A stretch of DNA of 64,000 bases from Hyphococcus luteus. Its GTDB lineage: Bacteria > Pseudomonadota > Alphaproteobacteria > Caulobacterales > Parvularculaceae. The DNA lies in NCBI RefSeq assembly GCF_002943565.1, contig NZ_PJCH01000005.1:248001-312000 (forward strand), in the 5' to 3' direction. A program made the translations under genes and the position numbers. Position 1 is the first letter of the stretch. The number at the start of each line of letters is the position of its first letter. Positions 1 through 8,575 of this stretch are shown here, piece after piece. The notes below the pieces were generated by a model, which saw nothing but the letters and a program-made list of their open reading frames with translations, ran no database searches and was not told where the DNA came from.

Positions 1-748
1 GCAACGCAAACCAGTTTCGCGCCGATCCCGGCGGCGCTTCATGGAATCGCCTTTCGTTTCCGTCCCAAAGGAAAAAGCGGTAGCCAAAATCACTGAGAAA
101 CGCCTGACAAGCGTCGGCGGTAGGGTTGTTTTCAACCATTAAAACCGGCGCACTCTCGCGAAGGGTTTCCCGCATGCCTTTAAGCACACCGAGTTCGCGC
201 CCCTCAACGTCGATTTTCACCGCGTCGGGACGCAGGCCCAAAGCGTCGAATACGCCGATCTCCACCGACTGTTCAGCGACGCTCCCTTTTTGACCGGTTT
301 CGCGCGCGAGCGCCTCAGCCTGTTCAGCCGCGGCGGCGGCGCTGAGACTTGCTCGGGTTGTCACCGGCAACCCGCCGATACAGGGAACGTAAAGCGGCAA
401 CATTCCTTCCCTGTCAGCGAGCCCAATCTTATGGAAATCGAATCGTGCGCCAAGCATGCCTTTGATAAAATCGAGATCGGGCCAAAGCTGCGGGTTGGGT
501 TCGAAAGAAAGAATCCGAAATCCTGGGCAGTGAACGGCGAAGGCGACCGCCGATTGCCCGCCATTCGCGCCGATATCAACGACAAGGCCGCCGGCGCTTT
601 TTTTCAGCCCCTTGAAAGCGCGAAAATCCGGCTCGTCCGGCGAGCGCGCAACGAATTGCGCGGCAAGGAGGGCGCGGCGCAAATATCCGTAAATACGCGG
701 ATTTTTGATCGTCTTGCGCAGGCAAGTATTGATCGCAGCGCTCTGCAT
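1..748 (-). CDS. FkbM-family SAM-dependent methyltransferase (3' end beyond window)
   Basis: Partial gene read by hand on the minus strand; its stop codon lies before base 1. ATG at 748-746 follows a GGGAGG ribosome site about 7 nt upstream. About 249 codons are present. The SAM-binding motif VVDIGANGGQS (about residues 55-65) and the later KIDVEGRELGVLKGM block are typical of FkbM methyltransferases, which O-methylate sugars or other small substrates. The neighbouring glycosyltransferases suggest a role in surface polysaccharide modification (inference). The substrate cannot be told from sequence. Confidence 0.85.
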   Translation of the reverse strand, partial: MQSAAINTCLRKTIKNPRIYGYLRRALLAAQFVARSPDEPDFRAFKGLKKSAGGLVVDIGANGGQSAVAFAVHCPGFRILSFEPNPQLWPDLDFIKGMLGARFDFHKIGLADREGMLPLYVPCIGGLPVTTRASLSAAAAAEQAEALARETGQKGSVAEQSVEIGVFDALGLRPDAVKIDVEGRELGVLKGMRETLRESAPVLMVENNPTADACQAFLSDFGYRFFLWDGNERRFHEAPPGSARNWFAL

Positions 749-825
749 GAGCGGACCTCCCGAAAAAAGCTGATTTAAGGTTAAGTATTTTCTTTTCAGT
801 TAACGCGGAAATCCGGAAAACCAAA

Positions 826-1365
826 TCAAAACGCGTCGAATAGATCCGGCGCGAGCGCGCCTTCGATTTTCAACAGCCTGCGTTTCAATTCCGCCCCGCC
901 CGGCGCGGAAAAGCCGGTCATGGCGCCGGACGCGCCGACAATGCGATGGCACGGCACGACAATCGGAAACGGATTGCGGCCCAGCGCCTGTCCCACGCGC
1001 CTTGACTGCGCCACATCGCCCAGCGCTTTCGCCAGATCGCCATAAGTCTTCGCCTCGCCCGGCCTGATCTCGACCGACAACGCATAAACCCGGCGCTCGA
1101 AATCGCCGACGCCCTCAAGATCGAGTTTGGCGTAAGAAAGATCGCGCTTTTCGCCTTCGAACAGCGCAACGATGTCTTCGATCAACGCGGCGATCTCTCG
1201 CGGCGGCTCGGCCTCGGCGGCGCCGGGCGCGCGCCGCCGCAGACGCCCGCGGGTTTCCTCGTCGCTCGCTTCGGGAAAGCTGACGGCGCGCAGGCCGTCC
1301 GGCCCCCAAGCGATCCCGCAGCGGCCGAGGGCCGTGTCGAAAAGAGCAAGCGAATAGCCCGTCAT
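826..1365 (-). CDS. ogt: Methylated-DNA--protein-cysteine S-methyltransferase (Ogt/MGMT type)
   Basis: This suicide DNA-repair enzyme transfers an alkyl group from O6-alkylguanine to its own cysteine. The 179-residue protein carries the active-site PCHRI motif (acceptor Cys139), preceded by the helix-turn-helix region with YGDLAKALG and GQALGRNPFPIVV. Length fits the Ogt class without an Ada domain. The reading frame stays open upstream to 1488, but that extension runs over the terminator of the preceding gene, so the ATG at 1365 (MTGYSLALF) is preferred. It sits alone between an FkbM gene and a secreted protein gene. Confidence 0.9.
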   Translation of the reverse strand: MTGYSLALFDTALGRCGIAWGPDGLRAVSFPEASDEETRGRLRRRAPGAAEAEPPREIAALIEDIVALFEGEKRDLSYAKLDLEGVGDFERRVYALSVEIRPGEAKTYGDLAKALGDVAQSRRVGQALGRNPFPIVVPCHRIVGASGAMTGFSAPGGAELKRRLLKIEGALAPDLFDAF

Positions 1366-1441
1366 CTGCTGAAAGTAGCATGGATTCGAGAAACCCGGCG
1401 CCCGGAAGTTGCGGCGAGCATCGCAACGCCTGACCATCCAA

Positions 1442-1471
1442 GAAAAAGGGTGGCCGGAAACCGGACCGCCC
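1442..1471 (-). terminator. Intrinsic terminator after the VPLPA-CTERM gene
   Basis: On the minus strand a GC-rich hairpin (GGGCGGTCCGG / CCGGCCACCC with a TTT loop and one bulge) is followed by a TTTTTCT run. It lies about 50 bp past the stop of the gene at 1520-2125. Its position inside the longest possible frame of the next gene argues for that gene's shorter start. Confidence 0.7.
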
Positions 1472-1519
1472 TTGAATTTCTGGGCCAAGCTGAGCTTGCC
1501 CTATGATCTTGCCTTCAAG

Positions 1520-2125
1520 CTAAGCGGCTTTTTTCCTGCCGCGCAAGAAGCCGAGACCGCCAAGTCCCGCCAGGAACAGCGGAAACGCCGCGGGCAGCGG
1601 CACGTCGCTGACATCGCCAACCACAGCCGTGAATGTGATGTCCGTCCCAACGCTTGCAAATTCAAGCACGCCGCCGTCCGTCAATACCGCAGACACAGCC
1701 CATTGGAGGAAGTTGCCGCCTCCCGTTGACGGGCCGATGGACGTCGTCAGGTCATACGCGCCTAAGCCTGCCGGACCGTTCAGAAGATCCGCGCCGTTGA
1801 GACCGCCGTTTGCGCTGCGGCTGAATCCGACAAAACCGTTATTCACGAAGGTGCGCGTCGGCGAAATAAAGTCGAAAACGCCTAAACCATCGATGGCGAT
1901 CGACGCAGCCAGGTGTTCGACAGCATAAGTGCCGCCGCCAACATCAACGATATCATCCGTATCCGCCGCCGCTGTGATGACGATTGCTCCCCCATCGAAA
2001 GCTGCGCCGTCCAGCGTTCCGCCGCCGGAAGTCGCCTCGTGAGTGAAGGTAATAGGAGCGGCGTGCGCCGCCGAGAACATCGCAAGCGCGAAAAACACAG
2101 AAATGGCAGAGAATACTTTTGACAC
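1520..2125 (-). CDS. Secreted protein with VPLPA-CTERM sorting signal
   Basis: The 201-residue protein has an N-terminal signal peptide ending near AAHAA (about residues 16-22) and a C-terminal tail starting at residue 175: VPLPAAFPLFLAGLGG, then a basic RGRKK end. That layout of short motif, hydrophobic helix and Arg/Lys cluster is the VPLPA variant of PEP-CTERM, which is processed by an exosortase and is usually found in exopolysaccharide-producing bacteria. The middle is Gly/Asp/Thr-rich and probably beta-stranded, with no domain I recognise. Exosortase itself is not in this window. Function unknown; probably cell-surface or matrix associated. Confidence 0.85.
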   Translation of the reverse strand: MSKVFSAISVFFALAMFSAAHAAPITFTHEATSGGGTLDGAAFDGGAIVITAAADTDDIVDVGGGTYAVEHLAASIAIDGLGVFDFISPTRTFVNNGFVGFSRSANGGLNGADLLNGPAGLGAYDLTTSIGPSTGGGNFLQWAVSAVLTDGGVLEFASVGTDITFTAVVGDVSDVPLPAAFPLFLAGLGGLGFLRGRKKAA

Positions 2126-2251
2126 AACAACCCCCGTTTTTTGATCACTTCCACCTTATGTAGACACAATAAGGCGAAGTCAATCAGAGGCTGGAAACTC
2201 TTCCTTTGTGCGCCCCCGCAACGCGTTACACCCGCAAAACGGGCGCCATCC

Positions 2252-3280
2252 CTAGGCGCCTGTCCGAGCGCGGATCGCTTTCAGCTCTTCGCGCAGCTTT
2301 TCAATGGGAAGCCGCTTTTTCGACGCATCGCGCCCCTCCATCGCATATTCGATCTTGCGCACGCGCTCCAGCGTCAGTTCCAGCAATTGCCGGTTATAAG
2401 CGACAAGATCGGCGATCAGCGCGAACATGGCGGAAACGGCGCCGATCATCATGATGACGCCGCCGATGATCAGCGACTGGATCATGCCCTCGCCGTCGCC
2501 GGCAAAATAGTGGATGAGAAAGCGCACCACCGGCACGGCGCCCATAACCATCATGGCGAGGCCGAGCAGCGCGAAAATTTTCAGCGGCTCATACATCGCA
2601 TAGGCGCGCAGCATGGTGCGGCCGGTGCGCATGAGAAAATGCGGAATGGAGCGGAAAAGACGCGAGGGCCGCTCCACCTTGTTGGTGCGGACCGGCACGG
2701 AGGCAATGCGCAACCGCCGCCGCCCCGCCTGAATGAGCGTTTCGGTGGTGTAGGAAAAACTCGAGCGCACGGTCATGCCCATAGCCGCCTGGCGCGAAAA
2801 GGCGCGAAAGCCGCTCACCGCATCGGCGATCTCGGCGTTCGCGAGCGCGCTGACGACGCCGCTCCCGGCTTTTTGCAGGCGCTTCTTCAAGGGCGAAAAA
2901 TGTTCGATGGCGTCCGTCTGGCGGTCGCCGACGACGATGTCCGCCTTGTTGTCGAGGACCGGACGCACCAGCGCCGCCACATCCGCGCCGCAATACTGGT
3001 TGTCGCCGTCGGTGTTGACGATGATGTCGGCGCCGAGCCGCAAGGCGGCGTCGAGCCCGCGCTGAAAACTCTGGGCGAGACCGCGATTGCCGCCATTGCA
3101 GACCACGTGATCGGCGCCCGCGGCCTTCGCCGCCTCCGCCGTCCCGTCGGTCGACCCGTCATCAATGACCAGAATCTCGATCACGTCGACGCCGTTGATC
3201 GCGCGCGGCAACTCGGCGATGGTCGCCGCAATGGTTTCCGCTTCGTTAAGACAGGGGATCTGGATGATGAGTTTTGTCAT
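2252..3280 (-). CDS. Family 2 glycosyltransferase with C-terminal membrane helices (DPM1-like)
   Basis: The 342-residue protein opens with a GT-A fold of the dolichol-phosphate-mannose-synthase type: IPCLNEAETIAATIAELP, the nucleotide-binding VIDDGSTDGT, and the metal-binding NTDGDNQY segment (about residue 90). Two hydrophobic helices near residues 245-310 anchor it in the membrane. It probably transfers a sugar from a nucleotide donor to polyprenyl phosphate (family knowledge). ATG at 3280 is chosen because MTKLIIQIPCLNE fits the family N-terminus; an upstream TTG at 3337 would add 19 atypical residues. It is divergent from the gene at 3404. Confidence 0.85.
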   Translation of the reverse strand: MTKLIIQIPCLNEAETIAATIAELPRAINGVDVIEILVIDDGSTDGTAEAAKAAGADHVVCNGGNRGLAQSFQRGLDAALRLGADIIVNTDGDNQYCGADVAALVRPVLDNKADIVVGDRQTDAIEHFSPLKKRLQKAGSGVVSALANAEIADAVSGFRAFSRQAAMGMTVRSSFSYTTETLIQAGRRRLRIASVPVRTNKVERPSRLFRSIPHFLMRTGRTMLRAYAMYEPLKIFALLGLAMMVMGAVPVVRFLIHYFAGDGEGMIQSLIIGGVIMMIGAVSAMFALIADLVAYNRQLLELTLERVRKIEYAMEGRDASKKRLPIEKLREELKAIRARTGA

Positions 3281-3403
3281 AAGGGGGGCGCCGCCGCCAG
3301 CGTTTCGAACGAACCTCCGACAAGCTTTATCTAACAAGCTTAACCATGCGTAAATCTACAGCTCCTAGCTTTCTACAAAGGCCCGGAAGGGAAGACTAAC
3401 CAA

Positions 3404-4384
3404 ATGAGCATCCCGTCAGTCCGCGAGGGGCGCGACCTTAACGCTGTCCGCACCGCGCTGCAGCAAGGCGCTCGGGCGCATGCATGCGCGCTGTTCGCCG
3501 GCGCCGCGCCCCGCATCGGTTTTTTCCGGCAAGCCGCATTCCCAAAAAGACTCCGCGCCATCATTTACGCCGGAGCCATGCTGCTCCTTATCGCAGGCGT
3601 CATTATTGCTTTTCGCGCCTTACCCGAAAACGTCTCCCTAGAACATCCCGTCTATGGCTGGCTTGTGTTCGCCGCTATCGCGCCTGCAATCATCGTTATG
3701 AACACGCTGGAAACCCAGTTAAGCGCATACATTCTCGGCGTGCGTTTCGGTTGGATCAGCGCCCTCAGAATCTCCGTTTTGTCCAGCGCCGCAAACGTGC
3801 TTCCGCTTCCCGGCGGTCCCGTGCTGCGCGCGGCGGCGCTGAAAACGCTTGGCGTAAAATTCACATCTAGCGGGGCGCTTATTTCGGCGATGACAACGCT
3901 CTGGCTCGGTCTCGTCTTTATTTACGCAGGCGGCGCATTAACACTGCATGGAAACAGCATCGCATTTGGCGTTCTCTTCATGTCCATTGGCGCAATCAGT
4001 CTCGCCGCCGCCGCCTTATGGCTGCGTCATCTTTCCTGCTCCACAGCTCAAATTCTGCTGATCGGCGCCCTAAAGCTCACAACAAGCATTATCGGCGTCA
4101 TCGGTCTATGGTGGACTTTCGCGCTATTGGGCGCTTTCCCAGGCTTTATCGAAGTGTCAGTGTTTTCGGTTTCCGCAATCAGCGGCATTGTTGTCTCTTT
4201 CGTGCCCGCCGGACTGGGCGTCACGGAAATAGCATCGGCGGCGATGGCGACCATGGTTTCAATCTCGCCGGCGCTCGCCTTTCTCGCCGCCGCGGCCTTT
4301 CGGATCATCTGGCTGGCCTTTCTCCTCCCGCTCGCCGCCTTTTTCGCCTTGACGGGGGCGCGACACAAAGGGCGAATTTTATGA
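3404..4384 (+). CDS. Flippase-like membrane protein (UPF0104 / LPG-synthase TM domain family)
   Basis: This 326-residue protein has about eight hydrophobic segments and the family pattern near the C-terminus: SFVPAGLGVTEIASAAMA, followed by helices ending AFRIIWLAFLLPLAAF. Proteins with this lysylphosphatidylglycerol-synthase-like membrane domain are often found in glycan or lipid clusters, where a flippase or lipid-handling role is proposed. The first 50 residues are soluble. The stop overlaps the next ATG (ATGA at 4381-4384), so it is translationally coupled to the methyltransferase. Confidence 0.75.
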   Translation: MSIPSVREGRDLNAVRTALQQGARAHACALFAGAAPRIGFFRQAAFPKRLRAIIYAGAMLLLIAGVIIAFRALPENVSLEHPVYGWLVFAAIAPAIIVMNTLETQLSAYILGVRFGWISALRISVLSSAANVLPLPGGPVLRAAALKTLGVKFTSSGALISAMTTLWLGLVFIYAGGALTLHGNSIAFGVLFMSIGAISLAAAALWLRHLSCSTAQILLIGALKLTTSIIGVIGLWWTFALLGAFPGFIEVSVFSVSAISGIVVSFVPAGLGVTEIASAAMATMVSISPALAFLAAAAFRIIWLAFLLPLAAFFALTGARHKGRIL

Positions 4385-5124
4385 CGACTTCCACTTTCAC
4401 CGACAATACGATCAATCGGGAAACGCACGCCGTCACGGGCGCGCACTCCCGGCTAAAAAAAGCGCGCAAGATGGAAATGCTGATCGCTCCTTATGCGAAG
4501 ATCAGCGGCGCAAAAATCCTTGATATCGGCGCAGGGAGCGGCGAGATCACAAACTACTTTGCAGCGCAAGCAGGCCCTCAAGGCGAAGTCGTCGGCATCG
4601 ACGCGGTCAATCAGCTTTGCGGCGAGTTCGATTTTCGCTTCGAACTTGCGGAAGGAACGGCGATTCCCTGCGAAACCGGCGTGTTCGACATCGTCATGTC
4701 GAACCATGTCATCGAGCATGTGGGCGCGCACAGGCATCAAGCGCGCCATTTAAGCGAAATCTGGCGGGTTCTTAAAAAGGACGGGGTTCTCTATCTCGCT
4801 TTTCCAAACCGGTGGGGCCTCGTGGAGCCTCATTATAGACTGCCCTTTCTCAGTTGGCTGCCGAAACGTGTCGCCGATTTTTATGTCGCGCTGAGCGGGC
4901 GGGGCGAGGCTTATGACTGCGACCTGTTAAGCCGCGGCGACGTCATGAAGCTCAGCCTTCCGCTATTTGAGATACACGATGAAACAAAAGCCGCGCTCAA
5001 GATTTATATCGCAACGGAATTGACCGGCCTGAAACGCATTGCGGCGAATTTTGCGTCGCGATTTCCCTATCCGCTCCTCCGTCCTTTCATCCCGACGATC
5101 ATCTTCGTGTGCAAACCGCGTTAG
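4381..5124 (+). CDS. Class I SAM-dependent methyltransferase
   Basis: The 247-residue protein has motif I ILDIGAGSGEITNYF, an acidic post-I segment VVGIDAVN, and a motif-IV-like DIVMSNHVIEHVGAH, which place it in the Methyltransf_11/25 group. The start is the ATG overlapping the stop of the flippase-like gene, giving a two-gene operon. The neighbourhood suggests a lipid-linked saccharide or other envelope substrate (inference). Its TAG stop overlaps the TAA stop of the convergent GT4 gene, so there is no spacer between the two operons. Confidence 0.85.
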   Translation: MTTSTFTDNTINRETHAVTGAHSRLKKARKMEMLIAPYAKISGAKILDIGAGSGEITNYFAAQAGPQGEVVGIDAVNQLCGEFDFRFELAEGTAIPCETGVFDIVMSNHVIEHVGAHRHQARHLSEIWRVLKKDGVLYLAFPNRWGLVEPHYRLPFLSWLPKRVADFYVALSGRGEAYDCDLLSRGDVMKLSLPLFEIHDETKAALKIYIATELTGLKRIAANFASRFPYPLLRPFIPTIIFVCKPR

Positions 5125-6245
5125 ACGTTTGGCCGGATCAGCTTGCCGACAAAACTGTCCCAACTCATTTCCCCGCGAATCCGGCCGAGCCCCTCCTTCA
5201 TCGCTTGACAATCTTCCGGCGTAATGCGGCTGAACAAGGTCGCGAGTTCGTCGCTCGACCCCACCGGGAACACCCAGCCAGTCTCGTCATTTCGGACCAC
5301 CTCAACCAGCCCCGGAAGATCCGAAGCGATCACCGGCCGTCCATACCGATACGATAATGGCGCGACGCCAGTTCCCGAGACCGACCGGTAGGGAAGCAAC
5401 ACGGCATCCGCACGATTGAAATATTCCGCCGCTTCCTGATCGCTGACGTAACGGTCGACAATCTCCACAAGATCGCGAAGGCCGCCTTCTTCGATTAGCG
5501 CATCATAACGCGCCCGGGCTTCCCAGAACTCGCCAACCACGCTGAGTTTTACGTCCCGTCGATTGGCGCGGGCGAGCGCCTCAAGCGCGATGTCCAGGCC
5601 TTTGTAGGGGCGCACCAAGCCGAAGAACAACAATTCCAGACCAGCACGGCGCGGCCAGTTCTGCACCGGCAGCGGATAATGATCGAAAATAGGATGCGGG
5701 CTGACGGCAACAGGCTCGCCCGGAAAAAACCGCCTGACCTCGCTCGCCAAGGCCGCGCCATGCACGATGAAATCGTCCGCATGTTTAAGTTGGCTGTTGC
5801 TGAGCCAGGACTTTAACGCCGACGTTTCATGATCGGCGACATTATGAACAACCATAGTCACCCGGATTCCGGCCTTTCTACACAAGGACGCGATACGGCC
5901 CAGACAAGGGCCGACGAAAAACGTCCAGGCCGGCATGATTACCTGTGTAGCGCGCCATTCTTTGATCACCCGCGCCGCGCGCGGCCATGTAAGCGGATTG
6001 ACGGCGTCGATCACATAATCCACAGAAAGGTCATCCGGTCGTTTTACATCCGGCGCATGATCGCTTTCCCCTGGATACAAAATCTTCGGATAAAGCTGGC
6101 TGAAAGAAATAACACGGACATCGATTCCTTTCATGCCGCGAAGTGTTTTTGCAATTTGAGTCGTATGCGCTGCAACGCCGCCGCGGAAAGGATCGACGGG
6201 GCCCACCACGGCAATTCTATTTTCAGCCCCGCTTTTGCCCGTCAT
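5121..6245 (-). CDS. Family 4 glycosyltransferase (GT-B fold)
   Basis: The 374-residue protein starts MTGKSGAENRIAVVGP with the N-terminal glycine-rich loop FRGGVAAHTTQIAKTL. The C-terminal nucleotide-sugar domain shows LLFFGLVRPYKGLDIALEAL and the donor-site segment YFNRADAVLLPYRSVSGTGV, the E-x7-E-like region of GT4 enzymes. It is predicted to be a retaining glycosyltransferase of polysaccharide or glycolipid assembly. It is convergent with the methyltransferase gene, and a 314-bp gap separates it from the next divergent gene. Confidence 0.87.
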   Translation of the reverse strand: MTGKSGAENRIAVVGPVDPFRGGVAAHTTQIAKTLRGMKGIDVRVISFSQLYPKILYPGESDHAPDVKRPDDLSVDYVIDAVNPLTWPRAARVIKEWRATQVIMPAWTFFVGPCLGRIASLCRKAGIRVTMVVHNVADHETSALKSWLSNSQLKHADDFIVHGAALASEVRRFFPGEPVAVSPHPIFDHYPLPVQNWPRRAGLELLFFGLVRPYKGLDIALEALARANRRDVKLSVVGEFWEARARYDALIEEGGLRDLVEIVDRYVSDQEAAEYFNRADAVLLPYRSVSGTGVAPLSYRYGRPVIASDLPGLVEVVRNDETGWVFPVGSSDELATLFSRITPEDCQAMKEGLGRIRGEMSWDSFVGKLIRPNV

Positions 6246-6559
6246 CTGCTCTCGCCATCAAGGCTTCAAATTTGTGAAGGCTTTACACAGTGAAGATGAG
6301 CGCAATTTATTTACCCCGCCCGACCGGCCATTGATGAACGATTTAACATTCAATAAGGGCCGCGATCTGCGTCTCTTTCTACATACGCGGAACGAAACAG
6401 CACGCCTTTATGAGCCGCATTATCATTCGCTATGCGCCATACTTTGGACGCCGCGCGTTTCACCGATTGTTCACCGCCATCCTGTAGCCTCATCCTTAAC
6501 AGCCTTTTAACGCGCGCCACGCAGGCGCCGTCTTGAGCCATGTGAGGAACAGCGCGGAG
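6246..6559. other. Divergent intergenic region, 314 bp
   Basis: This stretch separates the minus-strand GT4 gene from the plus-strand GT-C gene, so it must hold promoters for both. It is visibly more AT-rich than its surroundings around 6290-6420. I see no convincing -35/-10 pair, repeat or small gene in it. Confidence 0.5.
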
Positions 6560-8575
6560 ATGACGGAACCGGCTTTCATCGCACCGCATCGATCCGGGCT
6601 GACTTTAACTGGCCGCATCGCGCTTCCGGCGCTTGCACTTGTCCTCGCCGCCGTCGCCTTTCTCGTCCCGCCCATGCCGTTCATCACCGACGGGGCGGTG
6701 TATGCCGAGATGGCGCAGGCCATGGCCGGGCATGGCTGGCTTCACATTGCGGAAAATGGCGGCGTCGAAGGCGCGCCGGCCCTGCAAAAATGGCTGACGG
6801 TCGTTTACGACGGCAAGGTCTATCCGCAATATCCGAGCGGCTACGCCCTCATCGCCGCGCCTTTTTACTTGGCCTTCGGCATGAGAGGGCTTTTGCTCCT
6901 GAACGCCCTGGCGAGCGCGCTCGCCCTGGCCATGACCTTTCAGCTTTGCCGGCGGCTCTGGAACGACCGCGCCGTCGCCTTCGCGGCGTCGGCGCTTTTG
7001 GGCGGCGCAACTTATCTGTCGACATACGCCTTCGCCATTTGGCCCCATGCGCTTGCGCTCGTCTTTTATCTCGGCGCGGCGCTAGCCGCCGTCGAAGGCG
7101 CCGGCGCGCAGGGACGCGAGAGGCGTCTTGGGTGGATGGCCGCAAGCGGGCTTTTCATCGGTCTTGGCGTCAATATCCGCGTCGACATGATTCTCGCCCT
7201 GCCCGCTGTCCTTTTATGGCTGCGCCTGTTCGTCCTGCCGAAAGAGCGCGCGGCGGCCGCCGCCGTCCTTGTCGGGACGCTGCCGGGGCTTGCGCTGTCC
7301 GCCTGGTTCAACTGGATGAAATTCGGCCGGGCGAGTCCGTTTTCCTATGGCAGTGACGGCGGCTTCACCAATGCATCCCACTATCTCGCCGTCGCGCTCG
7401 CGGCGGGCCTCGTTCTCGCCGGTCTCCTGCTCGTCAACCTGCCAGGCGCCTTGCAGGCGCTGCGGCGGCGCCCGAAACCTGCGCTTTTCGGCGGCGCGGG
7501 CCTTCTTCTTGTCCTTGCCGCACTGGCCTGGCCTCTTGTCTGGCCGACCTTGCGCGGGCTCTGGGTGCTCGTCGTCGACCTGCAAGCCTTGCAGCCAAAA
7601 TATTTCCGGAATGGGGTCGGCTATGACGCCTATGGGCATCTTCTTTTCTGGAACTTTCCAAAGCGGGCGCTTTTGCAAAGCGCGCCTTTTTTTGCGCTGG
7701 CCGTCATACCCGTCATAGGATTTTTCCGCGGCCGGAATGTGGGGCCATGCGCCCTTTGCCTGTTGTTCGCCGCAGCGCCGATCGTCTTTTACGCGCAGAA
7801 TGAATGGCATGGCGGGGGCGGCTATAATATGCGCTATTTCACGCCCGCCCTGCCTTTCCTGTCGATATTGACCGCAGACGGGCTGGTCCGGCTTTTGCGC
7901 AAGGCGGACGCGCCGGCGGCCCGGATGCGTCTGTTCGCCTTCGCCGCCGCCGCCGCCGGTTTCACCGCCTTTCTGTTCGCTGATGAAATATCCCGCGCGC
8001 ATGCGGCCCTGCGCGCGCCGCTTGCCCTCTATCCGCAACTTATCCTTTTCGCACTGCTCGCCGCCGCCGCGGCGCGGCTCGCCCTGGCGGCGCAAACGCA
8101 AAAACGCGCGTCGGCCGGCGCAGCGGTCTTTGCTTTTTTCGTCATCGGCTATGGCGCCGGCGTCAGCTTGCTCGACACGGTCGCCACGGTGAAAACGCGC
8201 CTTGGCCAGCAGGACATGGCGGCGGCGATCGCCGACGCTGTTCCCGCGAATGCGTTGATCCTGAGCGAATGGCAAACCATCGACATTCTCGCCGAAGACA
8301 AAGGCGCGGCCGTGATGGAGGTTTATGACGAAACGCGCGAAGACGCCGCCGAGGCGGCGGACGCCTTCGCCAGGGCGGGACGTTGCGTTTACTTTCAAGG
8401 CGAACGAGTGCGCGACGCCATGGCCGGGCTTTTGAAAGAGCGCGCCGTTTCGACAGCGCCGGTCCGCCTTGCGTCAACTCGTTTTTCCGACGACTTGCGC
8501 GTCGATTTTTACGGACTGGCGGATCAGGCTGATCGTTGCGCCTTAAAATCCGCGCCTGACGGGAGGGCGCCTTGA
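6560..8575 (+). CDS. Polytopic GT-C-type membrane glycosyltransferase-like protein (copy 1)
   Basis: The 671-residue protein has roughly a dozen hydrophobic helices and a soluble C-terminal domain. Its first periplasmic loop after helix 1 reads FITDGAVYAEMAQAM, with an acidic residue where GT-C enzymes (ArnT/PMT-like) bind lipid-phosphate sugar donors. WHGGGGYNMRYFTPALPF lies before the later helices. The ATG at 6560 has GAGGA upstream; an in-frame TTG at 6533 is possible. It overlaps and closely resembles the next gene. Predicted to add sugars on the outer face of the inner membrane, substrate unknown. Confidence 0.75.
   Translation: MTEPAFIAPHRSGLTLTGRIALPALALVLAAVAFLVPPMPFITDGAVYAEMAQAMAGHGWLHIAENGGVEGAPALQKWLTVVYDGKVYPQYPSGYALIAAPFYLAFGMRGLLLLNALASALALAMTFQLCRRLWNDRAVAFAASALLGGATYLSTYAFAIWPHALALVFYLGAALAAVEGAGAQGRERRLGWMAASGLFIGLGVNIRVDMILALPAVLLWLRLFVLPKERAAAAAVLVGTLPGLALSAWFNWMKFGRASPFSYGSDGGFTNASHYLAVALAAGLVLAGLLLVNLPGALQALRRRPKPALFGGAGLLLVLAALAWPLVWPTLRGLWVLVVDLQALQPKYFRNGVGYDAYGHLLFWNFPKRALLQSAPFFALAVIPVIGFFRGRNVGPCALCLLFAAAPIVFYAQNEWHGGGGYNMRYFTPALPFLSILTADGLVRLLRKADAPAARMRLFAFAAAAAGFTAFLFADEISRAHAALRAPLALYPQLILFALLAAAAARLALAAQTQKRASAGAAVFAFFVIGYGAGVSLLDTVATVKTRLGQQDMAAAIADAVPANALILSEWQTIDILAEDKGAAVMEVYDETREDAAEAADAFARAGRCVYFQGERVRDAMAGLLKERAVSTAPVRLASTRFSDDLRVDFYGLADQADRCALKSAPDGRAP

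Noticed and set aside
826-1488. Longer 220-residue form of the alkylguanine transferase
   Set aside because: The first 41 residues run through the terminator hairpin of the neighbouring gene and have no family similarity.
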